DNA of 64,000 nucleotides, from contig NZ_PJBC01000061.1 in the NCBI RefSeq assembly GCF_002836515.1, forward strand, positions 1 through 64,000, read 5' to 3'. Shown piece after piece: positions 24,961-34,195 of the stretch. The translations under genes were made by a program, and so were the position numbers. The notes below the pieces were generated by a model that saw nothing but the letters and a program-made list of their open reading frames with translations, was not told the DNA's origin and ran no database searches. Position 1 is the stretch's first letter, and each line of letters opens with the position of its first letter. This DNA is from Pseudomonas sp. Choline-02u-1. Lineage in GTDB: Bacteria; Pseudomonadota; Gammaproteobacteria; Pseudomonadales; Pseudomonadaceae.

Positions 24961-26988
24961 ATGCCCCCTGCCAACCCCCTGCTGCAACGCTGGCAACTGC
25001 CGGCCTGGTCCGAGATACAAGCCGAACATCTGATCCCCGCCTTCGATGCCATCGTTGCTGACAACCAGCGGATCATCGCCGAGGTGATCGCCACGCAGAC
25101 CGTCCACCCGAACTGGGATGATCTGGTGGTCGCCATCGACGAAGCCGACGCACGGATCGCCGAAACCATCGCCATCGTCGAAGTGCTCGACACGGTCAAA
25201 GGCGCTGACCCCGAATGGCTAGCGCAAAGCGCGCAGTGCAGCCTGACAGCGAAGCGCTACCGCTCGCAGAAATTTGCCAACCTGGCGCTTTATCGCACGT
25301 ATCAAGGTCTGGAGCGGAGCCCGATCGCCGCTAGCTTCGATGCGTTTCGCAAGGCATCGCTGGCCAAAACCCTGCTCGGTTTCCGTCTGACAGGCATTGA
25401 ATTGCCCGCCGAACAACGACAGCGGCTGGCCACGCTTACCGGCGAAATTGACCTTCAACAGCAAATATTCTTGATCAATCTGCAGCGCAGCAACGCGGCC
25501 TGGACCCGTCAGATCGACGACATTGCCACGCTTGATGGGCTGTCTGTGGAGTTCAGGGATCGATTGGCGCTCAACGCGCGTCAGGCCGGAAAAACCGGCC
25601 GGCTGCTGACGCTCGATCACAACACTTATGAATACCTGATGAAAAATGCGCGCGACCGCCGTTTGCGTGAGGCGTATTTTATCGCCTTCAACACCCGGGC
25701 CTCGGATCAGGGGCCGCATGCTGGCCGGTTTGACAACGGCCCGGTCTTGCAGAAACTGCTCGCGCTGCGCCATGAGCAAGCCCGATTGCTCGGGTTTGAG
25801 AGCTTTGCTCATTTGCGCCTTTCCCAGCAAATGGCTGCCTCACCGGTTCAGGTCGAAGCGTTCCTGAAACAGCAGATCGCGCACAATCAAGCAGCGCTGG
25901 AACAGGACACACGGGTCTTGCAGGCATTCGCCGCAACTCATGGAGTCGAAGAGTTGCAGGCCTGGGATTTCGACTATTTCGTTGAACAATGGCGCCAGCA
26001 GCATTCGGCGAGCGCACTCAAAGGCCTTCGCCAGTATTTCGCACTGGACGAAACGCTGAACCGGTTCTGCCAGTTCATCGAGCATCTGTTCGGCGTCAAA
26101 CTGACCGAGCGCAAAGACCTCAGCCATTGGCACGAAACGGTGCGGCTATTGGAAGTCAGCGAATACGATCAAGTCATCGGCTTTATCTACATCGACCTCT
26201 TTCATCGTCAGGACGCACCCGACTATGCCATGACCCACACCGTGCGCGACCACCATATCAATGCAGAAGGTCGGCCGGCCCTGCCGATCGCCATCCTCCA
26301 TTGTAATTTTCCGCCCATCAGCGGCGACCACCTCGGCGTGCTGTCGCACAAGGATTTGCGCGTACTGTTTCACGAGTTCGGGCATTGCCTGCAGCATGTG
26401 CTGACCCGCTCGCCTCACCATAACCTTTCGGGTATCTCGCAAATGGGCCGTGACTCAGCGGAATTCGCCGGGCAGCTATTCGAGCAGTTCAGCCTGTCGG
26501 ACGAGCTTCTTGAGTGGCTGTCCGCGCATTACCAGAACCGTGTGCCGTTGGGCCGTCCGCGGATCAACTCAGCGCTGACCGCCCTCGCAGCGCACACCAG
26601 CCGCGATACCGCGACGCTACTGCTCGAGTCACTGCTCGATCTTGAATTGCACCGCAGCGAGGCCAATGGCCGCAACGTACAACAGTGCTTCGACACGGTG
26701 CTGCAACAGATACCGCAGCTGAACCTGCCGGCCTATTGCCGGTTTGCCAACGGTTTCGATTATCTGGTCACCGGTTACGAAGCCTCGGTGTACGCCTACA
26801 AATGGTCAGGCGTGCTGGCATCCGAAGCGTTCAAGCGCGTCGAACGCGAAGGTGTGTTCAACACACAGACCGGTCGCGGACTGCGCGAAGCGTTTTTCTC
26901 CGGCGAATCGGTTTCGCTGCCGGACGCAATGGAGAAATTTCTCGGCCATCCAATACCTGCCGAACCCTTTGCAGCACGGCCGGATTAA
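24961..26988 (+). CDS. M3 family metallopeptidase, PrlC paralogue
   Basis: Protein of 675 residues, nearly the length of PrlC and alignable with it along its whole length (PPANPLLQRWQLPAW, NTRASDQGPHAGRFDNGPVL, YKWSGVLASEAFKRVEREG). The zinc motif is HEFGHCLQHVLTRS; the later ligand region reads MGRDSAEFAGQLFEQF. It is more divergent than normal PrlC and lies 92 bp after yheV, so it is an extra oligopeptidase gained by duplication or transfer. The ribosome site lies in the arm of a perfect hairpin. Cytoplasmic peptide breakdown is likely; its specificity is unknown. Confidence 0.92.
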   Translation: MPPANPLLQRWQLPAWSEIQAEHLIPAFDAIVADNQRIIAEVIATQTVHPNWDDLVVAIDEADARIAETIAIVEVLDTVKGADPEWLAQSAQCSLTAKRYRSQKFANLALYRTYQGLERSPIAASFDAFRKASLAKTLLGFRLTGIELPAEQRQRLATLTGEIDLQQQIFLINLQRSNAAWTRQIDDIATLDGLSVEFRDRLALNARQAGKTGRLLTLDHNTYEYLMKNARDRRLREAYFIAFNTRASDQGPHAGRFDNGPVLQKLLALRHEQARLLGFESFAHLRLSQQMAASPVQVEAFLKQQIAHNQAALEQDTRVLQAFAATHGVEELQAWDFDYFVEQWRQQHSASALKGLRQYFALDETLNRFCQFIEHLFGVKLTERKDLSHWHETVRLLEVSEYDQVIGFIYIDLFHRQDAPDYAMTHTVRDHHINAEGRPALPIAILHCNFPPISGDHLGVLSHKDLRVLFHEFGHCLQHVLTRSPHHNLSGISQMGRDSAEFAGQLFEQFSLSDELLEWLSAHYQNRVPLGRPRINSALTALAAHTSRDTATLLLESLLDLELHRSEANGRNVQQCFDTVLQQIPQLNLPAYCRFANGFDYLVTGYEASVYAYKWSGVLASEAFKRVEREGVFNTQTGRGLREAFFSGESVSLPDAMEKFLGHPIPAEPFAARPD

Positions 26989-26996
26989 TCCGCAGG

Positions 26997-27641
26997 CTAC
27001 TCGACGTGGGCCGACTGGAACCAGCTTTTCATGGAGCAGGTGGCGAAGGCGCTGGTGCTGCAATCACCGTTTGCCAGCGCTGTGCGCAATTTGTCGACAT
27101 CCGCCTGCATCATGTAGCGAATCCCGTCTTTGAAATGGGTGCTGTCGCCGAAACCGCCTTGGGTCATTTCGCTCAGGGCGTCCTCTTTGCTCCACCCCTG
27201 CACCACGACTCGATACATGGCCGCCATCAGCCCGCTGCGATCGGAACCGTGCTTGCAATGCATCAACACCGGGCCGCTGGCTTCGGCCGCCTGGATGGCG
27301 CGCAACGTCTTGAGCACGTCGCTGTCGTCGACATGATTAGTGCGATACGGCAACTGCACTTGCCTGACCCCAGGCGTAGACAGCCAGTCGCTGTCGGTTT
27401 CAGGCAGGAAGTTGATCACCGTGGCCACATGCAGACTGTTCAGCAATGGCACCGCGCCTCGGTTCGGCAGGGCGCTGCGATACAGGGTCGGCGACATGCG
27501 GAACAGATTGAACTGCGCCTCGACCGGCTGCGCCCACTCGGGCGGACGAGGCGACGCCGCGTCGGCCGCCTGCGCGGCGCTGCCGTACAACAGCGCAACA
27601 AACGAAAAACACAACGCGGGGAACAAGTGCACTCGAGACAT
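26997..27641 (-). CDS. Exported dual-specificity/tyrosine phosphatase-like protein
   Basis: Protein of 214 residues. The start at MSRVHLFPALCFSFVALLYG gives a clean signal peptide ending near AAQA; the frame is open 21 codons further without a better ribosome site. The cysteine phosphatase loop is HCKHGSDRSG (HCxxGxxR) with the general-acid region before it. This is the DSP/PTP-like phytase superfamily, here in the periplasm. Its 3' end is 8 bp from the convergent M3 peptidase. The substrate could be phosphoinositol, phosphotyrosine or a sugar phosphate. Confidence 0.83.
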   Translation of the reverse strand: MSRVHLFPALCFSFVALLYGSAAQAADAASPRPPEWAQPVEAQFNLFRMSPTLYRSALPNRGAVPLLNSLHVATVINFLPETDSDWLSTPGVRQVQLPYRTNHVDDSDVLKTLRAIQAAEASGPVLMHCKHGSDRSGLMAAMYRVVVQGWSKEDALSEMTQGGFGDSTHFKDGIRYMMQADVDKLRTALANGDCSTSAFATCSMKSWFQSAHVE

Positions 27642-27916
27642 GCTGGGCTGACCGATTCGGCAATCTTCATGGAAGGAGTTGCAGCTTCGCGGCTCAGCGG
27701 TCAATGCGCCGTGAGCCGGCCGTCAAAGAAATGTGAATCGTCGCCTCACGGGCTTTTTTCCGCCCAAACGGTTTTTCTTGATGCTTAGCCTGCTACCATT
27801 TGTCACATGATGTTGCAGACGTGGCGCCCATAGTCGGGCCAGAAACTCGTCATCGCGACGCACCATTCCTCGAGCCGCTCGCAGAAGCGGCTGACTTTTA
27901 TGCCTGATGAGGTCCC
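27642..27916 (+). promoter_or_regulatory. Promoter region of the gluconate-type dehydrogenase operon
   Basis: 275 bp, no gene. A small hairpin (agccgct 27873-27879 / agcggct 27886-27892) followed by gactttta lies 25 bp before the ATG at 27917, so it would be in the transcript leader. No repressor site is identified. Confidence 0.5.
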
Positions 27917-28663
27917 ATGTCTGATCAAGATCGAGACAACCCGCGGCGCGAGTTCTTGCGCAAATCCTTGACCCTGATTCCGGTGGTCACGCTCGCCGGT
28001 ACTGGCCTGGGCAGCAGCGTGCTGCAAGCTGCACCTGAAACTGCGCCCGCCAAACCTGCGGCCCAGCCGGTTCGCGCCGAGGCCGGCGAGTACCAGCCCG
28101 GCTATTTCACCGCTGAGGAGTGGGCATTCATCAATGCCGCCGTCGCGCAATTGATCCCCAACGATGCTCAAGGCCCCGGTGCCCTCGAAGCCGGCGTGCC
28201 GGAATACATCGATCGTCAGATGAACACGCCGTACGCCGCAGGCGCGCTCTGGTACATGCAAGGCCCGTTCAATGCCGACGCTGCGCCTGAGATGGGCTGG
28301 CAGAGCAAACTGGTACCCAAAGACATTTACCGCCTCGGCATCGCCGCAACGGATCAGTGGGTTAAACAACTCAGCGGCAAAACTTTTGCCGAGCAAGACA
28401 GCGCTACCCGAGACGATCTGCTGAAACAACTCGAAGCCGGCACGCCGCAGTTCGACGCGGTACCGGCGAAGATTTTCTTCAATTTGCTGCTGCAAAACAC
28501 CAAGGAAGGCTTCTTTTGCGACCCGATCCATGGTGGCAATAAAGGCATGGTCGGCTGGACCATGATCGGCTTCCCCGGCGCCCGCGCCGATTTCATGGAT
28601 TGGGTGGAACGCAACGAGCAATACCCCTTCCCGGCAGTGTCGATTCGCGGCGAGAGGGCGTAA
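27917..28663 (+). CDS. Gluconate 2-dehydrogenase subunit 3 family protein (gamma subunit)
   Basis: Protein of 248 residues with a twin-arginine type signal (NPRREFLRKSLTLIPVVTLA). The body matches the small subunit family of membrane flavoprotein dehydrogenases (PGYFTAEEWAFINAAVAQLI, EAGVPEYIDRQMNTPYA, FDPIHGGN-like FCDPIHGGNKGMVGW). It is exported folded, probably together with the flavoprotein subunit, which has no signal of its own. First gene of a three-gene operon with a 2-bp gap to the next. Confidence 0.92.
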   Translation: MSDQDRDNPRREFLRKSLTLIPVVTLAGTGLGSSVLQAAPETAPAKPAAQPVRAEAGEYQPGYFTAEEWAFINAAVAQLIPNDAQGPGALEAGVPEYIDRQMNTPYAAGALWYMQGPFNADAAPEMGWQSKLVPKDIYRLGIAATDQWVKQLSGKTFAEQDSATRDDLLKQLEAGTPQFDAVPAKIFFNLLLQNTKEGFFCDPIHGGNKGMVGWTMIGFPGARADFMDWVERNEQYPFPAVSIRGERA

Positions 28664-28665
28664 GC

Positions 28666-30450
28666 ATGGCAACGGTAATGAAGAAAGTGGATGCAGTCAT
28701 CGTCGGTTTCGGCTGGACAGGCGCGATCATGGCCAAGGAATTGACCGAAGCGGGCCTCAACGTGCTGGCGCTGGAGCGCGGGCCGATGCAGGACACCTAC
28801 CCCGACGGCAACTATCCACAGGTGATCGACGAACTCACCTACAGCGTGCGCAAAAAACTCTTTCAGGACATCTCCAAAGAGACGGTGACCATTCGCCACA
28901 GCGTCAACGACATCGCCCTGCCCAACCGCCAGTTGGGCGCGTTCCTGCCCGGCAATGGCGTCGGCGGCGCCGGCCTGCACTGGTCGGGGGTGCACTTTCG
29001 AGTCGATCCGATCGAATTGCGCATGCGCAGCCATTACGAAGAACGCTACGGCAAAAGCTTCATTCCCAAGGACATGACCATCCAGGACTTCGGCGTCAGC
29101 TATGAGGAGCTGGAACCGTTTTTCGACTTCGCGGAAAAAGTCTTCGGCACCTCCGGCCAGGCCTGGACCGTGAAGGGCCAATTGGTCGGTCAGGGCAAGG
29201 GCGGCAACCCCTATGCGGCGGACCGCTCCAATCCGTTTCCGCTTGAAGCGCAGAAAAACACCGTGTCCGCACAGCTGTTCGGCAAAGCGGCTACAGAAGT
29301 CGGTTACAAACCCTACAACCTGCCTTCCGCTAATACTTCTGGGCCCTACACCAATCCCTACGGCGCACAGATGGGCCCGTGCAATTTCTGCGGTTTCTGC
29401 AGCGGCTATGTCTGCTACATGTATTCCAAGGCGTCGCCGAACGTGAACATTCTGCCGGCGCTCAAGCCGCTGCCGAATTTCGAACTGCGGCCCAATTCCC
29501 ATGTACTGCGGATCAATCTCGACAGCAGCAAGAGCAAAGCCACTGGCGTGACGTATATCGACGGCCAGGGCCGCGAGATCGAGCAGCCGGCGGATCTGGT
29601 GATTCTCGGCGCCTTTCAGTTGCACAACGTGCGTCTGATGCTGCTCTCCGGGATCGGCAAACCCTACGACCCGATCAGTGGTGAAGGCGTGGTCGGGCGT
29701 AACTTCGCCTACCAGAACATGGCCACGATCAAGGCGTTCTTCGACAAGGACACCCACACCAACAATTTCATCGGCGCTGGCGGCAACGGTGTGGCGGTGG
29801 ACGATTTCAACGCCGACAACTTCGACCACGGCCCGCACGGCTTTGTCGGCGGTTCGCCGATGTGGGTCAACCAGGCCGGCAGCCGACCGATTGCCGGCAC
29901 CTCGAACCCGCCGGGCACACCGGCGTGGGGCAGTGCGTGGAAACGCGCCACTGCTGATTACTACACCCACCAGGTGTCGATGGACGCCCACGGCGCGCAT
30001 CAATCCTACCGTGGCAACTACCTCGATCTCGACCCGGTGTACCGCGACGCCTATGGTTTGCCGCTGTTGCGCATGACCTTCGACTGGCAGGAAAACGACA
30101 TCAAGATGAACCGTTTCATGGTCGAGAAAATGGGCAAGATTGCCCAAGCCATGGGCCCGAAAGCCATCGCGGTGATCGGCAAGCAAGTCGGCGACCATTT
30201 CAACACTGCCTCGTATCAGACCACGCACCTCAACGGTGGCGCGATCATGGGCACCGATCCGAAGACCAGCGCGCTGAACCGCTACTTGCAGAGCTGGGAT
30301 GTGCACAACGTGTTCGTCCCGGGCGCATCGGCGTTTCCGCAGGGCCTGGGCTACAACCCGACCGGGCTGGTCGCGGCGCTGACCTACTGGTCGGCGAAAG
30401 CGATCCGCGAGCAATACCTGAAAAACCCCGGCCCGCTGGTTCAGGCTTAA
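28666..30450 (+). CDS. GMC-family FAD dehydrogenase, large subunit of gluconate-type dehydrogenase
   Basis: Protein of 594 residues, start MATVMKKVDAVIVGFGWTGA (GAGAGGG upstream). It has the FAD-binding GxGxxG near the N-terminus (VGFGWTGAIMAKELTEAG), GGAGLHWSGVHFR, four cysteines in GPCNFCGFCSGYVCYM that may hold an iron-sulfur cluster as in related dehydrogenases, and the C-terminal GMC motif (GASAFPQGLGYNPTGLVAAL). It would oxidise gluconate, 2-ketogluconate or a similar polyol in the periplasm and pass electrons to the cytochrome subunit. The exact sugar acid cannot be decided from sequence. Confidence 0.92.
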   Translation: MATVMKKVDAVIVGFGWTGAIMAKELTEAGLNVLALERGPMQDTYPDGNYPQVIDELTYSVRKKLFQDISKETVTIRHSVNDIALPNRQLGAFLPGNGVGGAGLHWSGVHFRVDPIELRMRSHYEERYGKSFIPKDMTIQDFGVSYEELEPFFDFAEKVFGTSGQAWTVKGQLVGQGKGGNPYAADRSNPFPLEAQKNTVSAQLFGKAATEVGYKPYNLPSANTSGPYTNPYGAQMGPCNFCGFCSGYVCYMYSKASPNVNILPALKPLPNFELRPNSHVLRINLDSSKSKATGVTYIDGQGREIEQPADLVILGAFQLHNVRLMLLSGIGKPYDPISGEGVVGRNFAYQNMATIKAFFDKDTHTNNFIGAGGNGVAVDDFNADNFDHGPHGFVGGSPMWVNQAGSRPIAGTSNPPGTPAWGSAWKRATADYYTHQVSMDAHGAHQSYRGNYLDLDPVYRDAYGLPLLRMTFDWQENDIKMNRFMVEKMGKIAQAMGPKAIAVIGKQVGDHFNTASYQTTHLNGGAIMGTDPKTSALNRYLQSWDVHNVFVPGASAFPQGLGYNPTGLVAALTYWSAKAIREQYLKNPGPLVQA

Positions 30451-30462
30451 GGAGCGATGACC

Positions 30463-31764
30463 ATGAAAAATTTCGTTATCGCCACCCTCGCCCTGCTGGG
30501 CAGCACCGCAGTTTATGCGGCGCAAGCTGATCAGAATCTGATCAAGCAAGGTGAGTACCTGGCCCGCGCCGGTGACTGCGTGGCCTGCCACACGGCCAAG
30601 GGCGGCAAGCCCTTCGCCGGTGGGTTGCCGATGGAGACGCCGATCGGCACGATCTACTCGACCAACATCACCCCGGATAAAACCGGCCTCGGCGATTACA
30701 GCTTCGAGGACTTCGACCAGGCCGTGCGCCATGGCGTGGCCAAAAACGGCAGCACCTTGTACCCGGCGATGCCGTATCCGTCTTACGCACGGGTCAATCA
30801 GGCCGACATGCAAGCGCTGTATGCGTACTTCATGCACGGCGTCGAACCGGTGGCGCAGGAGAACAAGGCCAGCGACATCCCGTGGCCGCTGAGCATGCGC
30901 TGGCCGTTGATGGGCTGGCGTTGGCTGTTCGCGCCGAAAGTCGAGGATTACAAGGCCACTTCAGACGACCCGGTGATTGATCGCGGGGCGTACCTGGTTG
31001 AAGGCCTCGGCCACTGTGGCGCCTGCCACACGCCGCGCGCGCTGACCATGCAGGAAAAATCCCTGAGCGCGGCGGACGGCAGCGAATTTCTTGCCGGCAG
31101 TGCACCACTCGAAGGCTGGATCGCCAAGAGCCTGCGCGGCGATCACAAGGATGGTCTGGGCAGCTGGAGTGAAGGGCAACTGGTGCAATTCCTCAAGACC
31201 GGGCGCAGTGATCGCAGTGCGGTGTTCGGAGGCATGAGCGATGTAGTCACCCACAGCATGCAGTACATGAGCGATACCGACCTCACCGCGATTGCCCGTT
31301 ATCTGAAATCGCTGCCGGCCAATGATCCAGCGGATCAGCCGCACCAATACGACGAGAAAGTGGCCAAAGCGCTTTGGAATGGCGATGACAGCCAACGCGG
31401 CGCATCGGTGTACATCGACAACTGCGCGGCCTGTCATCGTACTGATGGCCATGGCTACACCCGAGTGTTCCCGGCGCTGGCGGGCAATCCGGTGCTACAG
31501 ACGGACGATCCGACTTCGCTGATCCACATCGTGCTCAAGGGCGGAACACTGCCCGCGACGCACGCCGCACCCTCGACATTTACGATGCCCGGTTTCGCCT
31601 GGCGTCTGTCGGACCAGGAAGTGGCGGATGTGGTGAGTTTCATTCGTGGCAGCTGGGGCAACAAGGGCGCGGAAGTCAGTGCCAAGGAGGTTGCGCATCT
31701 GCGCAGTGAAGATATGCAAAACACGTCCGGGGATGATCTCGGCCAAGTCACTCAACACAACTAA
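30463..31764 (+). CDS. Tri-haem cytochrome c subunit of gluconate-type dehydrogenase
   Basis: Protein of 433 residues with a signal peptide (MKNFVIATLALLGSTAVYAA) and three CxxCH haem sites: CVACHTAKGG, CGACHTPRAL and CAACHRTDGHG. Its length and three haem c groups match the cytochrome subunit of membrane alcohol, gluconate and 2-ketogluconate dehydrogenases, which reduce ubiquinone. Start at the second ATG because AAGGAG is 8 bp before it. Operon end; a terminator follows. Confidence 0.93.
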   Translation: MKNFVIATLALLGSTAVYAAQADQNLIKQGEYLARAGDCVACHTAKGGKPFAGGLPMETPIGTIYSTNITPDKTGLGDYSFEDFDQAVRHGVAKNGSTLYPAMPYPSYARVNQADMQALYAYFMHGVEPVAQENKASDIPWPLSMRWPLMGWRWLFAPKVEDYKATSDDPVIDRGAYLVEGLGHCGACHTPRALTMQEKSLSAADGSEFLAGSAPLEGWIAKSLRGDHKDGLGSWSEGQLVQFLKTGRSDRSAVFGGMSDVVTHSMQYMSDTDLTAIARYLKSLPANDPADQPHQYDEKVAKALWNGDDSQRGASVYIDNCAACHRTDGHGYTRVFPALAGNPVLQTDDPTSLIHIVLKGGTLPATHAAPSTFTMPGFAWRLSDQEVADVVSFIRGSWGNKGAEVSAKEVAHLRSEDMQNTSGDDLGQVTQHN

Positions 31765-31767
31765 AAA

Positions 31768-31804
31768 TAAAACCTTGCATGAAATATTCATGCAGGGTTT
31801 TCAT
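31768..31804 (+). terminator. Rho-independent terminator of the dehydrogenase operon
   Basis: Stem aaaccttgcatgaa / ttcatgcagggttt with one mismatch, a three-base loop and T-rich tail. The left side is A-rich, so it may also serve the leftward EF-hand gene. Confidence 0.85.
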
Positions 31805-31830
31805 TTATGAGGTGTTAGCAATAGTTGTGC

Positions 31831-32133
31831 TTACGGATTAATGATTGCCACATAAGCTTCGGCCAATGCGATCAACTTTTCCTTGTCATCGCTATCAATG
31901 TCACCGTCGCCGTCGACATCTTTCTTGTCGGTACGAATGGAGAAGGTCTTACCCTTGTCGGCCGATACCGCTACGACGTAAATCGAATCGACCAGAGCCT
32001 CGGTCGATAGCTGTTGCTCTGCATCCCAGCCCAGTTCCTTGCGCGCCAGTTGCAGTGAAACAATAGTGTCGGAGTCGGTGATACTCGGCTGCATCATTTG
32101 CAGAAAAACACCGCGTTGGTTCAAATACGACAT
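31831..32133 (-). CDS. Small EF-hand-like calcium-binding protein
   Basis: Protein of 100 residues with no signal peptide. The C-terminal part holds one EF-hand/dockerin-like calcium loop (DVDGDGDIDSDDKEKL). AAGGA lies about 10 bp before the ATG. It stands alone between the dehydrogenase operon and the radical SAM gene. Function unknown; a single calcium loop could bind calcium only weakly unless it dimerises. Confidence 0.7.
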   Translation of the reverse strand: MSYLNQRGVFLQMMQPSITDSDTIVSLQLARKELGWDAEQQLSTEALVDSIYVVAVSADKGKTFSIRTDKKDVDGDGDIDSDDKEKLIALAEAYVAIINP

Positions 32134-32379
32134 TCAATCAAATCCTTTTAATTAGTTGGCCGGAGTCTGTTGCCGGTAGTTCCAGAGCCTATATAGGGAA
32201 CCTGAGATCGGCAATTAGGCATCTGTATCTTCACTTGTCGTTAATCAAGCAAAAAATATATCCGTCGCAAACTTCATCAGCCAGCGGCATGGCCATTTTC
32301 GATAGCATCGCTGAACGCTACTGGATCACAGCGCACACCCTCGGATACTGTATGCATATACAGAGCAGAGGTTCGTTCG

Positions 32380-32646
32380 ATGATCACTCCAGTACCACCC
32401 CGCGGCCGCGGCACCGCCACCAACCCGCACAACCGCTTCGCGCCCAGTCGTTCGGTGGTCGAGGATGATGGCTGGTATCAGGAAGTGCCGCAGACGCAAA
32501 ACACCGAAGTGATCATCGAAAAAGCCAAATCGATCATCAGCCGCAACACCTCGCCGGATCTGCCCTTCGACCGCTCGCTTAACCCCTACCGTGGCTGCGA
32601 GCATGGCTGGCCGTACTCAACAATTCGTACCGATACCGAACGTTGA
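32380..32646 (+). pseudogene. 5' part of PA0069-type radical SAM gene, interrupted by the 10.3-kb element
   Basis: The first 76 codons (to 32607) encode the N-terminus of the PA0069 family: NPHNRFAPSRSVVEDDGWY, then AKSIISRNTSPDLPFDRSLN and PYRGCEHG. The frame then leaves the gene at codon 77 (TG from the host, G from the element, reading Trp instead of Cys) and stops at 32646 inside the element. Cys73 of the CX3CX2C cluster motif is on this side; Cys77 and Cys80 are lost to the right side. AGAGG lies before the start. Non-functional as it stands. The other 276 codons are at 42901-43731. Confidence 0.93.
32606..32635. other. attL, left attachment site
   Basis: Host side ends at ...cgagcatggctg (crossover TG at 32608-32609). 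The element arm cgtaccgata lies at 32626-32635. This arm is the reverse complement of tatcggtacg at 42875-42884 in attR. In the circular form the two arms would face each other across the crossover, as in attP sites of large serine recombinases. Confidence 0.82.
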
Positions 32647-32759
32647 TATACCTTTGCGGCTATTGATTCACTAAGCAGAAATTACTCCCATCCCTAGAAA
32701 TTCGACTGCTATACCTTCCCTCAAGGCGAATCGCCGGACAAGAAAATATGGAGCAGGAA

Positions 32760-33074
32760 ATGATTCGGAATATCGTCGTAGTCGGGTTGCTGGGTTTTTC
32801 AGGATTGGCGATAGCTCAGTGGGGAGACGTGGAATACAACGCCACGTTGAAAAAGGAATACATCTACTGCGGTAGCCAAAAGTCGCTAGACGAATTCGGG
32901 GCCTTTGCGCAGGACGGGGATGAGGACGGAGCGAACAAGATGGTCAGTGACGGTAAATGCCGTATCAGCTCGGGAATGAAGGTGCGGGTGTTCCAGGAGA
33001 ATGACTATGCGGCCAGCTTCCTGTCGCCCAGTGGGAAAGCTTTCTACACCTATAAAAAATGGTTGAAGAGGTAG
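32760..33074 (+). CDS. Hypothetical small exported protein
   Basis: Protein of 104 residues starting at MIRNIVVVGLLGFSGLAIAQ, a signal peptide, with GGAGCAGGAA directly before this ATG; an ATG 12 bp upstream has no ribosome site. The mature part has two cysteines (EYIYCGSQKSLDEFG and SDGKCRISSGMKVRVFQ) that could pair. First gene inside the left end of the element. No family recognised. Similar small secreted cargo proteins are common in genomic islands. Confidence 0.65.
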   Translation: MIRNIVVVGLLGFSGLAIAQWGDVEYNATLKKEYIYCGSQKSLDEFGAFAQDGDEDGANKMVSDGKCRISSGMKVRVFQENDYAASFLSPSGKAFYTYKKWLKR

Positions 33075-33336
33075 TGAAAAAGCTACTGAATCAGCGAGGG
33101 TGGAAATGCGCTTAGTACGCGAATAAAAAAGCGAATTTGCATCCTTTTTAAATCGGCAAATATGGTCGCTTTGGGGTGGCCCACTGGCTACCCTTGACGT
33201 TGAGACGGAAGAGGCACTAGAACACCTCAGAGGGGCTGAAACTACCTAGATAAGAGGGTTCCTGAGGGTGTTCACCTTATGCTATCGGTGGTCTTCATCC
33301 GGTGCTGTGTCACGCACATCAACAAGAAAGAATGCA
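33075..33336. other. Intergenic region inside the element
   Basis: 262 bp between the exported protein and the convergent small recombinase. I see no gene, terminator or repeat that I can support. Confidence 0.4.
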
Positions 33337-34059
33337 TCAGGCGAAAGTCAGTCCAAGAGTCCGCATTACACGGCTTACCTGCATCGCTGACCATTCCCCG
33401 CCACGCGCAGTGACAACCTTCTTGCCATTCAAGCATTCAGCGACTTGTTGTAGCGAAGTGGCGCCACGACGGATGCAAAGTTCGATAGGGTCGTGGAGTG
33501 ACGCTGCGAAGGCGGATACACGCGCCTGAACAGACTCTTGAGCTTTTGCCCGGTTAGCGTCTGTACGGCCCTTGGCTAACGCGTCTGCTCTGTTCTGTAC
33601 ACTTTGCATGGCTTTTGCGATGCCGCTATCTGCGTTGGCTTTCAGAGTCGCTAGGGTGTCTTTTGTACGGTCGCTGATGAACTTGCGCTCCTGTTCAGCA
33701 AGGGCTGCGAACAGATGCAGTTGGAACGGGGTTGCGTCTGGCATCGTTGCTACCTTGAAGCTTGTCTGTTCCATCAGACGGGCAATGTGATGCACCGAAC
33801 GGGATAGACGGTCCAGTTTGGCTACTGCGAGCACAGCGCCTTCCTTCTTACACGCTTCCAAAGCCTTTGCACCTTCAGGACGATCCTCGATAGCGAGCTT
33901 GCCTGACACCACATCGGTGAAGGAACCGACCACTTCCCAATTGTTCGCTAGCGCAGCACGCTCGATGTATTCCTTTTGAGAGTCGAGACCCAATCCACTG
34001 TCGCCTTGAGACTTTGTAGAAACACGGTAGTAGGCAATCACACGTACTGGCTTGTTCAT
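33337..34059 (-). CDS. Small serine recombinase (resolvase/invertase family)
   Basis: Protein of 240 residues with AAGGAG 9 bp upstream. The catalytic serine is Ser14 in IAYYRVSTKSQGDSGLGLDSQ (shown in part), followed by the expected AVAKLDRLSRSVHHIARLME and AEQERKFISDRTKDTL. The C-terminus ends in a recombinase-like helix-turn-helix (LQQVAECLNGKKVVTARGGEW, then MQVSRVMRTLGL). It is intact, unlike the large integrase at the other end. It could resolve dimers, invert a segment or help excision; no target site is recognised. It is separated by 136 bp from the Xre gene on the same strand. Confidence 0.9.
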   Translation of the reverse strand: MNKPVRVIAYYRVSTKSQGDSGLGLDSQKEYIERAALANNWEVVGSFTDVVSGKLAIEDRPEGAKALEACKKEGAVLAVAKLDRLSRSVHHIARLMEQTSFKVATMPDATPFQLHLFAALAEQERKFISDRTKDTLATLKANADSGIAKAMQSVQNRADALAKGRTDANRAKAQESVQARVSAFAASLHDPIELCIRRGATSLQQVAECLNGKKVVTARGGEWSAMQVSRVMRTLGLTFA

Positions 34060-34195
34060 CGTCTTGGCTCCTTGGCAGACAGAATGTCTGGGCTAGGAAT
34101 CCATAATAACACTTCTACAACGTTCGTTCTAGATTTGTTATGCGGTCATTCGTCGATCTGTTTGTAGAGTTTTCGCCTTCAGGGGGGGCGGGGAT

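Noticed and set aside
28354..30837. Open frame of 827 codons on the minus strand
   Set aside because: It is the mirror of the flavoprotein and parts of its neighbours in GC-rich DNA. The plus-strand genes have signal peptides, FAD and haem motifs, while the minus-strand protein is a His/Arg/Val-rich sequence without domains.
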